DNA of 64,000 nucleotides from Anagrus nilaparvatae (lineage: Eukaryota > Arthropoda > Insecta > Hymenoptera > Mymaridae): positions 24,306,501-24,370,500 of the forward strand of contig JAKSXM010000007.1 of assembly GCA_022575985.1 (NCBI GenBank), given 5' to 3'. Of the stretch, positions 9,647-22,939 are shown piece by piece. Made by a program: the position numbers and the translations under genes. How positions within the stretch are numbered: the first letter of the stretch is position 1; each line of letters begins with the position of its first letter. The notes under the pieces were generated by a model. It saw nothing but the letters and a program-made list of their open reading frames with translations. It was not told the DNA's origin and made no database searches.

Positions 9647-12600
9647 TCATTTATTATAAATTTTGATAGCTCATATTATCATTGCTTACGTAGTTTGGCC
9701 ATCATTCCTCTCTTACCCTGTACCCAGCTTGCAAGATTGCACCTCTTTTTAGTTTAGAGTCAACAAATATACTTCTATTTCTACTTCTATTTCAAATGCT
9801 TGAAGAAATTTATCTTCAGAAATAACATTTGATATCGATTCAGTAGAAAAATAAGATTTATAAACATTTCTACTAACTTTACGGTCCATTTTACCCAGTC
9901 TACCCCCTTTTTAATATAAGTCATTTCCTTGCAAGAAGTCATAAAATTGCCAGAACGAATCCCTTGATTTGACCCGTTTTGGGCACACTCTTTTAGATTC
10001 ATGAAATAATCTCTCAACTTTTTAGCCCTGTAAATGCAAATTTGACCAAACTAGACCCAAATTACATTTTTTTAGCCATCTTTCATTTTCTTGTGCAATG
10101 TATTAAAAATATATCAACAAAATCTGTTAAAAAAGTATTGAATATAGTTTCCGTACATATTCTACAATAACATTTTTCTCTGAATACGAAGACGAGATAA
10201 GATTTTCAAAATTTTGCTTCTGGCTACCTAAATTAGTTAAAGGAGCTATCATTTTAGGGATCTTATTTTTTTCGCGAAAGGCGACTAATTTCAGCCAATA
10301 TTAAAAAATTCAAGAATTTTTTAAAAATAACTTACGTTGACGAAAAAAAAAAACAAATAAAATAATAATTATAATGTAGAAAAAAAGATTTATTGGACTT
10401 TGATTGATTAGAAAGAGGGTTAGTCCAGACTATTTAATATGATATCGTGTTTAAATCGGCACCTTTGTTTGAAAAATTATAATTATTATTATTTACAAAA
10501 TACATTATTTAGTTCAAAAAAATAATAAAGATTTTTTTTATTATTTAACATGATTTAAATACTGATTTTTTTAAATATATTTTAATAATTTACAACAGAG
10601 TGAAAGAAAAAAAAACATAATTTAATATTAATGAGTTTGCATGTAATGATAAAATTTTCTTTGTCAATTTTTTGGCTATTGTTCAGCAAGCAATAAAATA
10701 AAAAAATAATAAAATATTAATATGTATATATGAGAAAATCCAGTAAATATCTACATTATTATAATTTATTCAAATTATTCACGAAAATAAATTGAAAAAA
10801 TAATTTAAAAATTTACGTATTTTATGAATTTGAGCTTTTAAGATAATGACTGTGAATATGAAATCCAAATTCACAACTAATTATGGTTGTTTTTTCATTA
10901 TTTACTATCCTTTGATTAGTTTAACGAAGTTTCTTACGCAAAAATTAACGAGGCGTGAACGGATGGAATACGAACCCTGTTAATTTCAAATGTTTTGATA
11001 ATTAGGATTGATTATTGATTTGAGTTTTACTTCTTGCGCTCTGAGATTGATATACCCAAAAGTCTAAAAAAAGTTACTTACGAATAAAAAAATCTAGAAT
11101 TAGCGAACTTTTACAATTTTTTGCGCTTTTTGTAACAAGTTTTTATTTCATTTCGTCAATTACTTAAAAGCACTTTTATACGAAAATTTTTGTTATATAT
11201 TTTATAGAAAATTTTAATTAACATTTGACCAGATAATAAGTTAGAAAGTGTTCGCGAATATCTACTTGAACATCTGTTGAATTTTTCAGCGTAATATTAT
11301 TAGATTTTTCCATATATATCCATCTGATTGAAAAGAGTGATTAACCAAAAAATTAGATTTTTACGTGTTTCAATATATATAAAGAAAATTATAAAATATA
11401 TAATACAAAATGCGGTATAATATAAGTAAACTAGTTCTTTTAATAGTCAATATAAAATAAACTGATTTGCATATCATTTTAAAAGATCATCATATAAATA
11501 TACAAAACGTAGTAATTATACGCGCTGCGTGACCAGTAAAAATTTTAAACAAGTAGGTTTATAAGTTTATACAACTGTTTATTTTTTCATTTTACTTTTA
11601 TTTATTCGTATTGAATCAAATTTTATTTATGTGCTTTGCTTAGATTCATTTTTTTTTAATTGCAGGTAGTTTTATTTAAAAAATTTAAATGGACAATATT
11701 TTTCGTGAAATTTCGGTGCATCTAGTAATATTACGAAATAATAAGTTAAACAGCTAGGAGCACTTGAATTAAGTCGCAAACCAGAGCCATTATAACATAT
11801 TATATTCATTGTGAATCTTACGAAGTTTAAAATCAAAATCACTTTTACTTTTTTTTCACTATTGTTAGATAATGGTTAGATAATAATAATTAGATAATAA
11901 CTGAATATCACTTTCCTAAACACAAATTGGTTATAATTTAGATATAATTTGAGACCCTTACCTCTCACAATAAACATTTTCTATGTTCAATATAGACTTT
12001 AAATGTTTATTAAGGGTACCGTTTCCCAGTTTTGAAATTTAAAATCGATTTTTTTTAAAATTGATATGTGTTGAAAAAGTATTCAAGAATATTGAAAAAA
12101 AATTTTAAATGAATCCCGCAAATAATAAAGAAATGACAGCGCCTAAAAGTTAAATTATCAGTATGCAAGAATACAAGATTCGAAACTTTAAACGCGTTTT
12201 TCTCGAAACGAACTCTTTGAAAACGGCCCATACGATAACAAAAAAACAATTGGTCCGATTTCAAATTTTTTTTTTTTTTAATCAATTTGTAATGAAATTC
12301 TACGAATCTTCATCTAAAATGAACCTGATCGGAAGTTTATTTTGGTCTGTAGGACTTCGTTTTGAGGATAAAATAACGTCAAATTTCGACTTTTTTCTAT
12401 TTAATTAATAACTTTTTTAATTTTTAATATTTTTTATTGATTTTAGGTTAGGATTTGCAAAAACTCATGTACTTTATGGTGTTTTTTTTTTTATTTCGGA
12501 CGATTCTAAACCGAGTTATGATGTGGGCCAATTTGGAACTTTTTTTTAGACATCAACTTCAGCGCCATCTCATTATATGTAAAAAAAAGAGAAAATAAAA

Positions 12601-12654
12601 AAAAAATTTTTTTTTGTGTTCATTATAAGCGTATATAATCTCTGTAAAAAAATC
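9647..12654. other. AT-rich intergenic with one decayed repeat
   Basis: About 9820-9920 resembles the spacer of the foldback at 552-1388 ('cattcagtagaaaaat'-like, then 'cggtccattttaccca'). I see no gene in the remaining 2.7 kb; the short open frames have no domain pattern. Confidence 0.45.
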
Positions 12655-14632
12655 TTTTTATTGTGCAATAAACTTTTTGAGAAAACTTCGCTAATGGACG
12701 AAGAGGAGGTAAATATGTCGTTAATGCTTTATTCACGATGCACCCGACAAGACGGGACCAAGAGGATGACATCAGCGTAGTCGATGTACCAGCCATCACG
12801 CAAGAAGAGCTGTTCGCTGCCGTTGACTCCCTCAGAAACAGGAAAGCTCTTGGCCCAGACGGCATACCAGCCGAGATTATAAAAACAGCTGCACACGAGT
12901 ACCCGTCATTGATGCTAAGGATTTACAACACTTGCATCCGAACAGGAGTCTTTAGCAGGCGATGGAAAAAGGCAACACTGGTCCTTATCAGTAAAGGAAA
13001 GGATGATCCCACACTCCCGTCCTACCGGGGACCACAAGGGCTTTTGAATACAGCAAAAAGAAGCTTCTAAAAGATGCTGCAACCCGGTATTTTAATTACA
13101 GTAGAAGCAGCAGGGGATTTATCTCGGATTTAGATGGGGGCGGTCCTCGATCAAGGCAGTAAAGGAGGCTGGTAACTCGATAATCAGGGCCCAAACGGGT
13201 AATTATTACTCTCGTAAGATTAATATCTTGGTTACCCTTGATTTTAAGAATGCATTTAACTCGTCAAAGTGGACAAGGTTCCTGCAAGGACTAAGTAACT
13301 TTGCAGTACCCAAATATTTGATGCGGGTAATGAAGAGCTACCTAATTAACCGAGTACTCTTGTAGGAGACTCTCCAAGAAAAAAGGAACAGGAAAGTGAT
13401 AGCTGTCACGGCTCAAGGTTCGGTACTGGTACCTGACCTATGGAATATTTCTTATGATGGTATCCTGAGGCTGGAGCTAACGGACGGCTGCTTCATGATA
13501 GGCTATGCGGATGATATTGCCCTCATAATCATAGCAAGGAGCGTGCAACAGGCTCAGAACAGCTTGAGCGTTTGCATTGTAAATGCAAACATATAGATGG
13601 AATAGCATGGATTAAGTCTGGCAGCTGCTAAGACAGAGATTGTGATGTTTACGAGGAAGCAAATCGATACCGTCATTTTGATAAGAGTCGACGAGGATAG
13701 AGACGAAAGAGACGAAAAGTCTTAGAGATGAAAAGGTTCGTTAAATATCTGGGGATAATTCTGGGAACGAAGCTGAACTACTGGGAGCACATCTGACATC
13801 TCTCAAAGGATCAAGATGGCAGGTACCACGACGCTAGCCCTGAGCAGGCTGATGTCAAATATGAACGGCCCGAAGTCCAGTAAGAGGAAGTTACTAATTT
13901 CAGTAACTCACTCCATCCTACTGTACGGAGCAGAAATTTGAGGGAAGGCCCTAAACAATGTGATATCTATGCAAAAAGTATGATAAGAGTCCAGAGGCAA
14001 GGTGCTCGAGGGTTTCTCGAGCGTACAGGACTGTTTCGGAAGCGGCAGTTCTTTTTATTGTTGGAATTATCCCAATTAACCTCCTGGCCAGCGACGTAAA
14101 CTCATTTAAGAGAGAAAGAACGAGAAAGACCTCGATTATTTTAAAACGGATATTAGGAGAGCTACAATTCTGGAAGAGCAAACCCTTAAATGGGAGAACC
14201 GCGCAGTCAGCGAATGGACCAGGCGTCTCATAAAAGAAGTCGCGCTTTGGATCCAGAGAAAACACGGAGAAATAAACTACTTCCTGACCCAGTTCCTCAG
14301 TGGTCACGGGCTTTTCCAGTCTCATCTCTTCAGAATGAGGAAGGTTGTAAGCCCTGAATGTGTATTCTGTCCCGACGAACAAGACGACGCGTGTCACGTG
14401 TTTTTTGACTGATGACGTTGGAGGCAGAGATCGGTGAAATCACGCTCGATAAAATTTTTGATAAAATGCTTCAAATCGAGGAATCATGGAGCGCTGTGGC
14501 AAAGTACGTGGAAGAAATGTTGCTAACTAGGAGCCGTGTGTAGGAGCGGTCAAAATAGACAGCTCTTGCTCGTGGCACCAATGGGGGGACGATGGAGGAC
14601 GTACAAGGATATATATTTATTTATTTATTTAT
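12655..14632 (+). pseudogene. Decayed R1-clade non-LTR retrotransposon (ORF2 part)
   Basis: Broken reverse-transcriptase frames lie in order. 12738-13070 has 'LRNRKALGPDGIPAEIIK', the start of the RT domain. 13396-13596 has the active-site box 'GYADDIALI' after 'QGSVLVPDLWNISYDGILRL'. Further on are 'AAAKTEIVMFTRKQ' near 13630 and a C-terminal zinc knuckle 'CVFCPDEQDDACHVFFD' at about 14350-14410. Frameshifts and stops separate them. The 3' end is a (TTTA)n tail at about 14605-14632. The 5' half (gag and endonuclease) is missing. The G+C content is clearly above the surroundings, as expected for an imported element. The frames on the other strand here are shadows. Confidence 0.85.
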
Positions 14633-14639
14633 TTGACCA

Positions 14640-15005
14640 GAAGGTAAATTACACAAGGAGAAAGAAGGGATCTCCAGAATGAAAGGATGAATGGAAGAAA
14701 GGACCTTCAACTAAAGAAGACACATGGCCTCAAGTCAACCCGACGTAAGGTGAGGATCGGTCCCGGGCTGACTTGTATAATGCATGATGGGGGGTGAGTT
14801 TAGTCGGTAGCATGCCAGTGAGAGCCGAGTTAAATCGAAAACATGCTGTCATGTTATCCAACATAATTTGGGAGCCAGGCCCATCTATGCGTATCGCATT
14901 CTCACCTAGAACATGTGTTCGGTTGTACAGTTTTCAGAGTCATAGCTTTGTAAAACCGTCCAACTTTATGCATGTCGTCCCTGCTTGCATGCAAAACGAA
15001 AAAAA
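14640..15005. repeat. GC-richer islet, unclassified
   Basis: This follows the R1 tail directly and has a base composition unlike the AT-rich background ('gatcggtcccgggctgactt', 'gggagccaggcccatctatg'). It is probably a piece of another mobile element, but no domain is readable. Confidence 0.3.
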
Positions 15006-15211
15006 AATATAGTTAATTTTGTTTATAAAAAAATTAAAAAATAAAATGTTTTCTTGTATTCACAAAAAATTATTCGATAAATACTATACATCTGGCGTAA
15101 CTCCATCTTTTGGCGTCTTTCTCTTAAAAGTTTGATGAAAAATCTTATATAAAATATCTCTTTTTCATTTTCTGTTATATATAAAATCAAGATACAAAAA
15201 AAAATATATAT

Positions 15212-16161
15212 ATATGGGTGGTTTTCACTGAAACTATATATTTTTTATTGTTTACGGCACAACACTAATTACATTTTTTTTTGTGTATTTTTATGTTTAT
15301 CAAGTTCTAAAAACCTTAAATTTTCAGTGGTACTGCTACAAATGTAAAAATAAATTCTACGTGTTATTCTTATGGGATTTTTTTATTTATGCAGATGGTG
15401 GTGACATGGACGGTGGCGATATTTTGAATGTATTATTGAAATAACTTTGTATTGAAGCCATCAAATTTTCTCAAACTCTGGGTATCTTATTTTTTCATCA
15501 AAACATATAACTATACAAGATATTAAAGAAGAATATGACATACACTTGGAGAAAATGACATGGACGGTGGTGACATTTTTTTTTGTAAAGCCGTTTTAAA
15601 AATCTAATAGCTTTAGTTTTCGTAGTTAAAGCTTTTATATTTAAAATTTTAAATTTATTACATGGGTAAAAGGTTAAAGGTTATTATATGAGTAGTTAAG
15701 TAAGAAAAAAAATACAACAGTGCTTTCAAGTGCATATACATAGGTGCATATACATAAAAGGTGGGAAGCTTAAAAAGAGCTAAAATCGAGGGACAGGCTT
15801 ATATGTGACGATAAGCTAAGAGGCTTGCATGAAAATTTGTTTTGTTGAAAAAAATAAGTTTTTGGGACCTAAATACGTCATATGCATCCAACAGAAAAAT
15901 TTAAGTTCAAATTTTAAGTCGTTTGTTAATACTCAAAGTTTACGATTAAGCAAAAGGACGACGGACGGTGGCGACATATTGAACACATATGCTCTAGAAA
16001 ATTTTTTTGTTAACTTACCAATATATGCATAATAGATTGCGACTTTAAAAAAATATTATTTATGAGCTTATTAAAAGAAAAAAAAAGTGTAAAAGAGCTT
16101 TAGTTTCGGATATAAATGGAGGGGACACTATGTATACTATTCTTGTGAAAACCACCCATAT
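15212..16161. mobile_element. DNA element with 17-bp TIR 'atatgggtggttttcac'
   Basis: 15212-15228 and 16145-16161 are exact inverted repeats of 17 bp. Inside, a motif like 'ggacggtggcgacatattga' recurs near 15405-15430, 15555-15580 and 15963-15985. No transposase is coded. The terminal ATATGGGT is shared with the large palindrome at 46776-48182, which may be related. Flanks are AT-rich, so a duplication of TA/AT type cannot be judged. Confidence 0.65.
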
Positions 16162-19100
16162 GTAATCAATAAAAATCTTTTTATTTAATAAATCATAAAC
16201 TTTTTATTATTTTTCAAATTGAAAATTGTTTAAAATAATTAATTTCAACTTAACCTCCCACGACAAGCCATATCTTTACCTCATTTAATTTTAAGATGTT
16301 ATTAAAAAACTGTATGGGCCAACGCACCCTAAAGGGGTAAGTGCTTCAACACTTAAATATTATTCAATAACACTATCACTAACAATTGCTAAAATGCGCT
16401 TTCACATCCTCAACCCATTAAAATAGATAAATAAATATAAAATTAAAATAGTGCAGGATGTTACGGCTTTGGCAGTTGTTGGTGAACACTGTCACAATTC
16501 CGTATGGAGTTTAAGATGGAGGTTAAACAAATACCAAATAAAAATGCACGCTTTAATTAAATCTACCCAAATAAAAATTAGCCAAATACTTAATTTTGTT
16601 TTAAACTGGTCATATTTTTACCTAGAGGGCTGAAAATTGGTGGGATTCCATATTTCATGTACAGGGTATGTGCAAAAGTGTGGATTAAAGATGCCAACTT
16701 GAATGATTCGCACTACTAAAAGACTTTTTATCTAAAATTAAAAATATTATTTTTCTTTTTGAATGTCCTTAAAGCACATCGACTAAAAAAGAATCAGTAA
16801 GTAATTTTGAAGTAAATCATAATTAAATTGATAGATTAAAAAACTGGCACACCTACCTGATTTAAAATAATATAACTTTTAAATGAAGAGAATTAAAAAA
16901 AAATTAATTATTTGCACGAAATTTAAAGGCGCGAATAAATAGTGTGCATTAAAATGAAAATGAACAAAAAAAAAATTAAAAAATCAGTTAAGAGAAATGA
17001 GTAATAAAAAAAAAAAATTAGTTCAAAAAAAGTTTTTAATGTTTAGATTTTGATATACATATTTATAAAAAAAAATTTTTTAAAAGTGCATGTTTGCTTA
17101 AATTTTATTTCTTCTTATACTATAATTGACATGGTTACCTCGATATTAGTGTTATTATGTTACAATATCATTATATATACTTAATCTATTTTGTAAAATG
17201 AATATTGTTTTTTTTTATTTATAATTTGCACTACCGATAATTATATTTTTATACAAAACTTTTTTTTTTAATGTATGCAAACATTTTCTGTAAACATTTT
17301 TAGTTTTAATTATAAATAAATGATTATTAATTATTCATAGAAGAAACTTAGGGAAAATTAAGTCTAGGAGTTGAGTGTGACACTATTTTTTAACATGCAA
17401 TTTTTGTATTTTATGCATTTAATGTCAAAAAATATGAATTTAATTTTCTGACAATAGAACTTTAAAAATCTTTTTTATAATGAATTTCAGCCAGTATAAT
17501 ATTTAATAATTTATAAATAAAAAATAACCATTTTTAGAACTTAAAATCCAGGAACCTCGAACGTTAAAAAAATCACGAACTTTAAATACCTACAATGAAA
17601 AAAATTACAGTTTCCACAAATGGAGTTTTGGCTACCACAAACGGAATTTCAGTTGTAGAGAATTCTTTTAATTTCCTGCAAATGAAATATTAATTTTCCA
17701 ACTTTTTTTTTGCAATTCAGAAATTTAAAAGAAGAAAAAAAATCCGTGGCTTGAACCGAATTTGTTTTTTAGTGCAGCTAATTAATTGAATATAAAAATT
17801 ATTTATGAGAGTAAATATTATTTTTAATTGGTTTTGTTGACATTTATTTATATGATTTTTTATAATATGCTCGCATAATATGGCTGTAAAATTACACAGC
17901 GTTATAAAAAAAAGTTTTTGAAATTGCTACTTAATTTTTACATAAACTTATAGAAAATTATTAGCCTGTAAAAAATTATATAATATGTACAAGTAAGTAT
18001 ATATAATATTATAACGTAAGTATACTTTTTTGTAAGATTTGAGATAATTTAAAATATACTTAATTTTATAACATATTTTGTGATTAAATAAAAAAAAAAG
18101 TTATATTATTATATTATAAGAAAAAAAAAGTTAATGTCAAAAATTATAAATTACAAATAATGGTATTTTAATTTTCGTCTTTAAGAAGAATCAGCTTTAG
18201 TGAGAGTGAGATTAAATGACATATTTTACGTTTGAAATTGGTCAATGGGTCAAAATAAATATGAATGATAGAAAAAATTTGAATACTATTTAAAAATAAC
18301 ATGACGAAATTACTAAATGTATCAAAAAAAGTATGGAAATGTAAAAACTAAAATTTTTCAATAATTTTAACATAAAAAAAATCGAAAATTTCAGTCAAAA
18401 GCTCCGAATCTGTTTAAAATTTAAGGGTAGGTTTCTACGCTTTGCAAGGGACGCCTTATGTAGAGCACATCAGTTAATGATTTAGAAAACTGCAAAACTT
18501 TAAAACTCTCAAAACGCTAAACTTCATTTTACATTATTTAAATATAAATTTCACTTTAATGGAGCCCTCTCTAGCTCACAGTTTTGCAGATTGAATGAAT
18601 AACATTAAAATTTTATGGCAGTTTCAAAGCACGGGTAAACGGCGGTAGATAATTTTTAATTTTCGGATGTTTTCTAAAAAATTAAAAAATATGTTTTTTT
18701 AGTTCATCAGGACTATAAAAAAAAATTAAGGATGGTATATTTTATGTTTAAAACCAATTTTCAGAAAATTTAAAATTATATTTCGGTGCCTTCAAGTGGT
18801 CCTGAAGGTACAAAAAAAAGTTTTTCTTGAAAAGTTGTGGATTGTTAAGTTTTCTAGCCAATGAGCAGAGTATTTATGAGTCAGAGAAATTAAATAAAAT
18901 CTTAAAATCTCCAAAATAAAAGTTTTTGTTAAGTTTTCGGGGGTCTGTTATGGCCTAGAAGTCAAATTCCTACGGCAATCAAGCAGTTTTTTGATAATTT
19001 TTTGATAATTTTTTGGATGCTACTACTTAGTTTAGATTTTGGTTCAATGACCCAATCACTTTACTTAACCGGAAATAGCCTTTCTGTAACAATAATTATC

Positions 19101-22100
19101 TTTAGTATTCAAAGCCAATTAAGCCCAAAAAAAAATATTTTTGAGCAACGGAAGTTAAACGAGCAAAACCTTAGTTTCATTTATGTCGGCAATATTTTTT
19201 TAAAATAGCTTGAAAACAATTCCCAGCATACAGAACAGTGTTTGAAAGTATATTTTGAGAATTTTTAGTATTCAAAGATTCAACCAATGACGCTCGAAAA
19301 TTACTATTATTTTTTTTAGTATAATCTGAACAAAATATGTCAAAATATAATTCTATTTTTTTATCAAAAGCCTTCATTCATTTTTATGATTTTTAGTTTT
19401 TAATTATTACATCTGTAATCATTGATAAGTTCATAAATTAATTTAAATAAAAAGAGATAAAAATAAAAATTGCAATAATATACTGATTTAAAATTTGAAA
19501 ACTGTAATTTTTTTACTCAGAAACCTTGTTTTAATATTTCTTATATAAAAAAGGCATGGCTTTACACTTGCAACAGACTTGTAAAGGGCATAAATATTGA
19601 TTTTATAAAAACAAAAAAAAATGAAAAAAAAATTTATGGTTAAACGTCAATCAGATGGCCATAATATGACGATAAGTTAGGGGCAGAGACCCTTCCATCA
19701 CCATAAATTATGGCCATATTACGGTAAAAATTTTACACAGGGTATACATTTGTATAATTCTAAATGGGATTTAAACTTAAAATTATCACATTTCATGAAA
19801 AACCCAAAGAAAAGAGACGCATAAAAAATTATTGAAAACTTAAGGTTTTCTACCAAATTTTTAGGTACCTTTATAAGTTTGAAATCTATTTATCCAAAAA
19901 TTCTAATTTTGACAAAATAGTTACTTGTTTTGTTAATCATAAAGGTGATGGAATTATTGAAAAACGACAGAATCGTAGTGTTAAGGGCTAAAAAGAATAT
20001 CCTTAAATAAAAAATTAGAAATAAAAACTAATGAAACAGAACTGCTTTAGAAGTTTTTTAAATTTAATTCACAAAACAGAGCAACTTATTTAGGAGAATT
20101 TAAATTATAAAATTAAAAATAAATTAGACTTGAAATTAAAAAATGTTATTCGTATAATAATGCAATTTTAAATTAATTTCTCATACAAAAATATTAAAAA
20201 TTTATTCTTTGCAAAGTCATTTAAATAATATAAAATGAACAATTTCCTTTTGAGTAATAACAAAAAAAAAAAAAAAAAAAAAACTAGTAACATGATATAA
20301 GAAATTCATGTATAAAATACTTATGAATAAAATTACATAAACATAAAAGAAATGTCATAATATAACTGCAGTTTAGATTTAATTAATGATATGAAAATAA
20401 AAAATTATTACTAGAAAAAAAAAATTATTTCACAATTTTAGTTAATAATTAAAATTTATGAAAATTTGATTAATTATTAAATTTTTTTAATATCTAAAAA
20501 ATCTTTTCAAAAAAAATTGTTATAATTGGTGAGAGATAGATCGCATTCTTGTTTTTGAAGAGCTTTTTTTTAGACTCTTGATAATTTTGCAAAATTTACT
20601 GATTTTTATTATCCGGAATTTAAACAAAAGTTCAACTGAACAGCAAAAACAAAATTGAATAAATAAGAAAAATTTTAATTCCTTTAAATACTACTTCATT
20701 GAAGACAAGAACTATAAGAACCTAATACGCAAAATGTATGAGAAAGTTTTTATAAAGGTAAAGTGCGAGAAAGACGTAATTATTGATCGGTTACTTTTAA
20801 CCACCGGTCAATGAGATACGGTCCTTCCGTTATTTCCCCTATTTATACATAAAAGTCGCAGCCCCTGTTCTCAAATATATTATACGCATGGTGTTGATAA
20901 TAAGCTGATTCATTAAAAAAAAATCTATACATTATTATAAAGTGAAAAATATAAATAAATTTGTTTATTTGTAGAAAAACATTTTAGATCTAAAAACTGT
21001 ATGATAAATAATTTAATTTCGTATGTGATTTTTTTTCAAAACATTTTCTACGTGTAACGTAGTTAATTTTTTAGGTACATATTAGAAGCAATTTATAAAA
21101 ATCTTTTAACTCAAAATCAATTTTATCAAAAATAAGACATCTAAAAAATAATATTAAAAATGATTTCTATTCTCATCAATTTTTAGATCTATTCAGTGGA
21201 AGCTTTATCTCAGAACCCTATCAGTTAATTTGACTCTCTTTGACTTGCCTTTTAATCTTTTTTTCGCACAACACATATTTAATTAGAAAAGGGACAAGCA
21301 AAGAATTTTTGGAAAATTTTAGAGACTATTATTATCACAACTGTTATTTTAAACATTTATAACATTATATTACATACTTTGTAAAGACTGTTATGATCTA
21401 TAAATGTATATTCTATCACAAATTGCAATTTTGACAGCACTTTGAAAAATGGTCATTTTGAACCAATTAATAGGCAATTAGTTTATTGTCTATCTTTGTT
21501 AGAAAATTATTAATAAATAATTGCAATTTCATTGTTAGATGAAAATTCATAGCATATAATATTTTTAAGTAAAATATAGAAATTTTTAACAAATTAATTT
21601 AAATTTGCTGTTAAATTTATAATTGTTTCTAAAATTACGAGTAGTATTAAATGAAAAATAATTATTCAACTTTGATATAAAATTTATTTCATGTCTTTAA
21701 AATAAAATTATCTACAATAAAATATAAAATTTAAATAATATATTCATCTTGTTACAATAAAATATTATGCGGTAATAAAAAATGATTTATTTTAGAAATA
21801 TTAAAATAATACACAATTATAAAACATTTTATTATTTTTATGAATTTTTGAAATAATTTTATTACACGCCGTTCTCAAATACTTAAATTTAGCTAAGCGT
21901 CTTATAATTTATGCATATTATTAGAGAAACAATCAATCTTATTAAGTTTTAACCAATTGAAAGTTTCAAATTATGATTTATTATGAATAAAAAGAAATTT
22001 TTTTTAATTTTTTACTTTAAGGTAAAGAAGGTGAAAGTGAATAAAATGTAAGAGAATAGATTGTTGTGAAAAAGATTATTTTTTCTGAATGTGAAGTTTT

Positions 22101-22309
22101 ACAAGCCTCGAGGGGCCTCGTAGTCTTTAGAGTTAGTAATCGCGTTCGGGGCATGTCAAATGAAACTTTCTTATAACAAGTTTAAAACAATATTTTACTC
22201 AAACAGGGCAAAAAAACCGTCCTGCATAGATTAGAATGTATTTTTTTGGACCCAAGCTGAATTGAAAGTTACTGGAAACCAATTTAAATAATTTTTTTAT
22301 TAGTGCAAC
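16162..22309. other. 6-kb AT-rich gene-free stretch
   Basis: No coding frame with a recognisable domain and no RNA gene were found. There are long A/T tracts (for example A24 near 20260) and a small inverted motif near 19655-19730 ('ggccataatatgacg'). Most likely it is old, decayed repeat DNA. Confidence 0.4.
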
Positions 22310-22550
22310 TACACGCATACAAAAAATTAGTAAATATAACCAAAATAACGATGTTGTTTACTAAGTTCAGTATGGTTAAAAGTCACTATAAATTTTTAGT
22401 GAAATTTACTAATAAAATTTGTTTATAAAACTAAAACCTCAATTTTTTTAGTAAAATATACTAATTTTTTGGTTATATTTACCAATATTTATTAATTTGT
22501 GTTTACTAAATTCTTTGAGGTTAATTTTACTATTCTTTTTTTTGCGTGTA
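22310..22550. mobile_element. Small MITE with TACACGCA termini
   Basis: The left end 'tacacgcatacaaaaaatta' and the right end 'ttttttttgcgtgta' are inverted. Internal 'gtaaatataaccaaaa' and 'ttttggttatatttacc' also face each other. It is about 240 bp with no coding capacity. Confidence 0.55.
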
Positions 22551-22559
22551 AAGATAAAT

Positions 22560-22814
22560 GCTCCCTACAATTTTTAGTTGCGTAGGCCAAAAACTCGATT
22601 TTTGGCATCCATTTTCATTTTTTTGGCCTTTTTTGGTAAAGCCAGTTAAAAATTTCTTATTATTGCTGCTAAATGCTTATTTTTCAGTGTAAAAATTGGC
22701 AATAATAATAGGAAAATTTTAAGTCAATTTGGAAAAAAAGGCCAAAAATACGAATATGGCTGCCAAAATCGAGTATTGCCAAGAACCTAGAAAACTAAAA
22801 ATTACTAGGGGAGC
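22560..22814. mobile_element. Foldback related to the 46.8-kb palindrome
   Basis: 'ctcgatttttggcatccatt' near 22594 faces 'atggctgccaaaatcgag' near 22755, and the outer 'ctccctacaatttttagtt' faces 'aactaaaaattactagggga'. The same inner sequences ('tctcgatttttggcagccat', 'ttattattgctg') occur in both arms of 46776-48182. Confidence 0.6.
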
Positions 22815-22939
22815 TTATTTTTTGTTGTATTTTCGAAAAAAAAATAGTTTGAATCGAAGATCTCGGTTCCTTATCCTTTAGTGTAACGTGACGCTAGTTG
22901 GCAATGATCCCCTCATATAGTGAAGGTCTAGACCTTATT

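Noticed and set aside
13951..14397. 148-codon minus-strand frame
   Set aside because: It lies antisense to the R1 zinc-knuckle region, which has the recognisable protein on the + strand.
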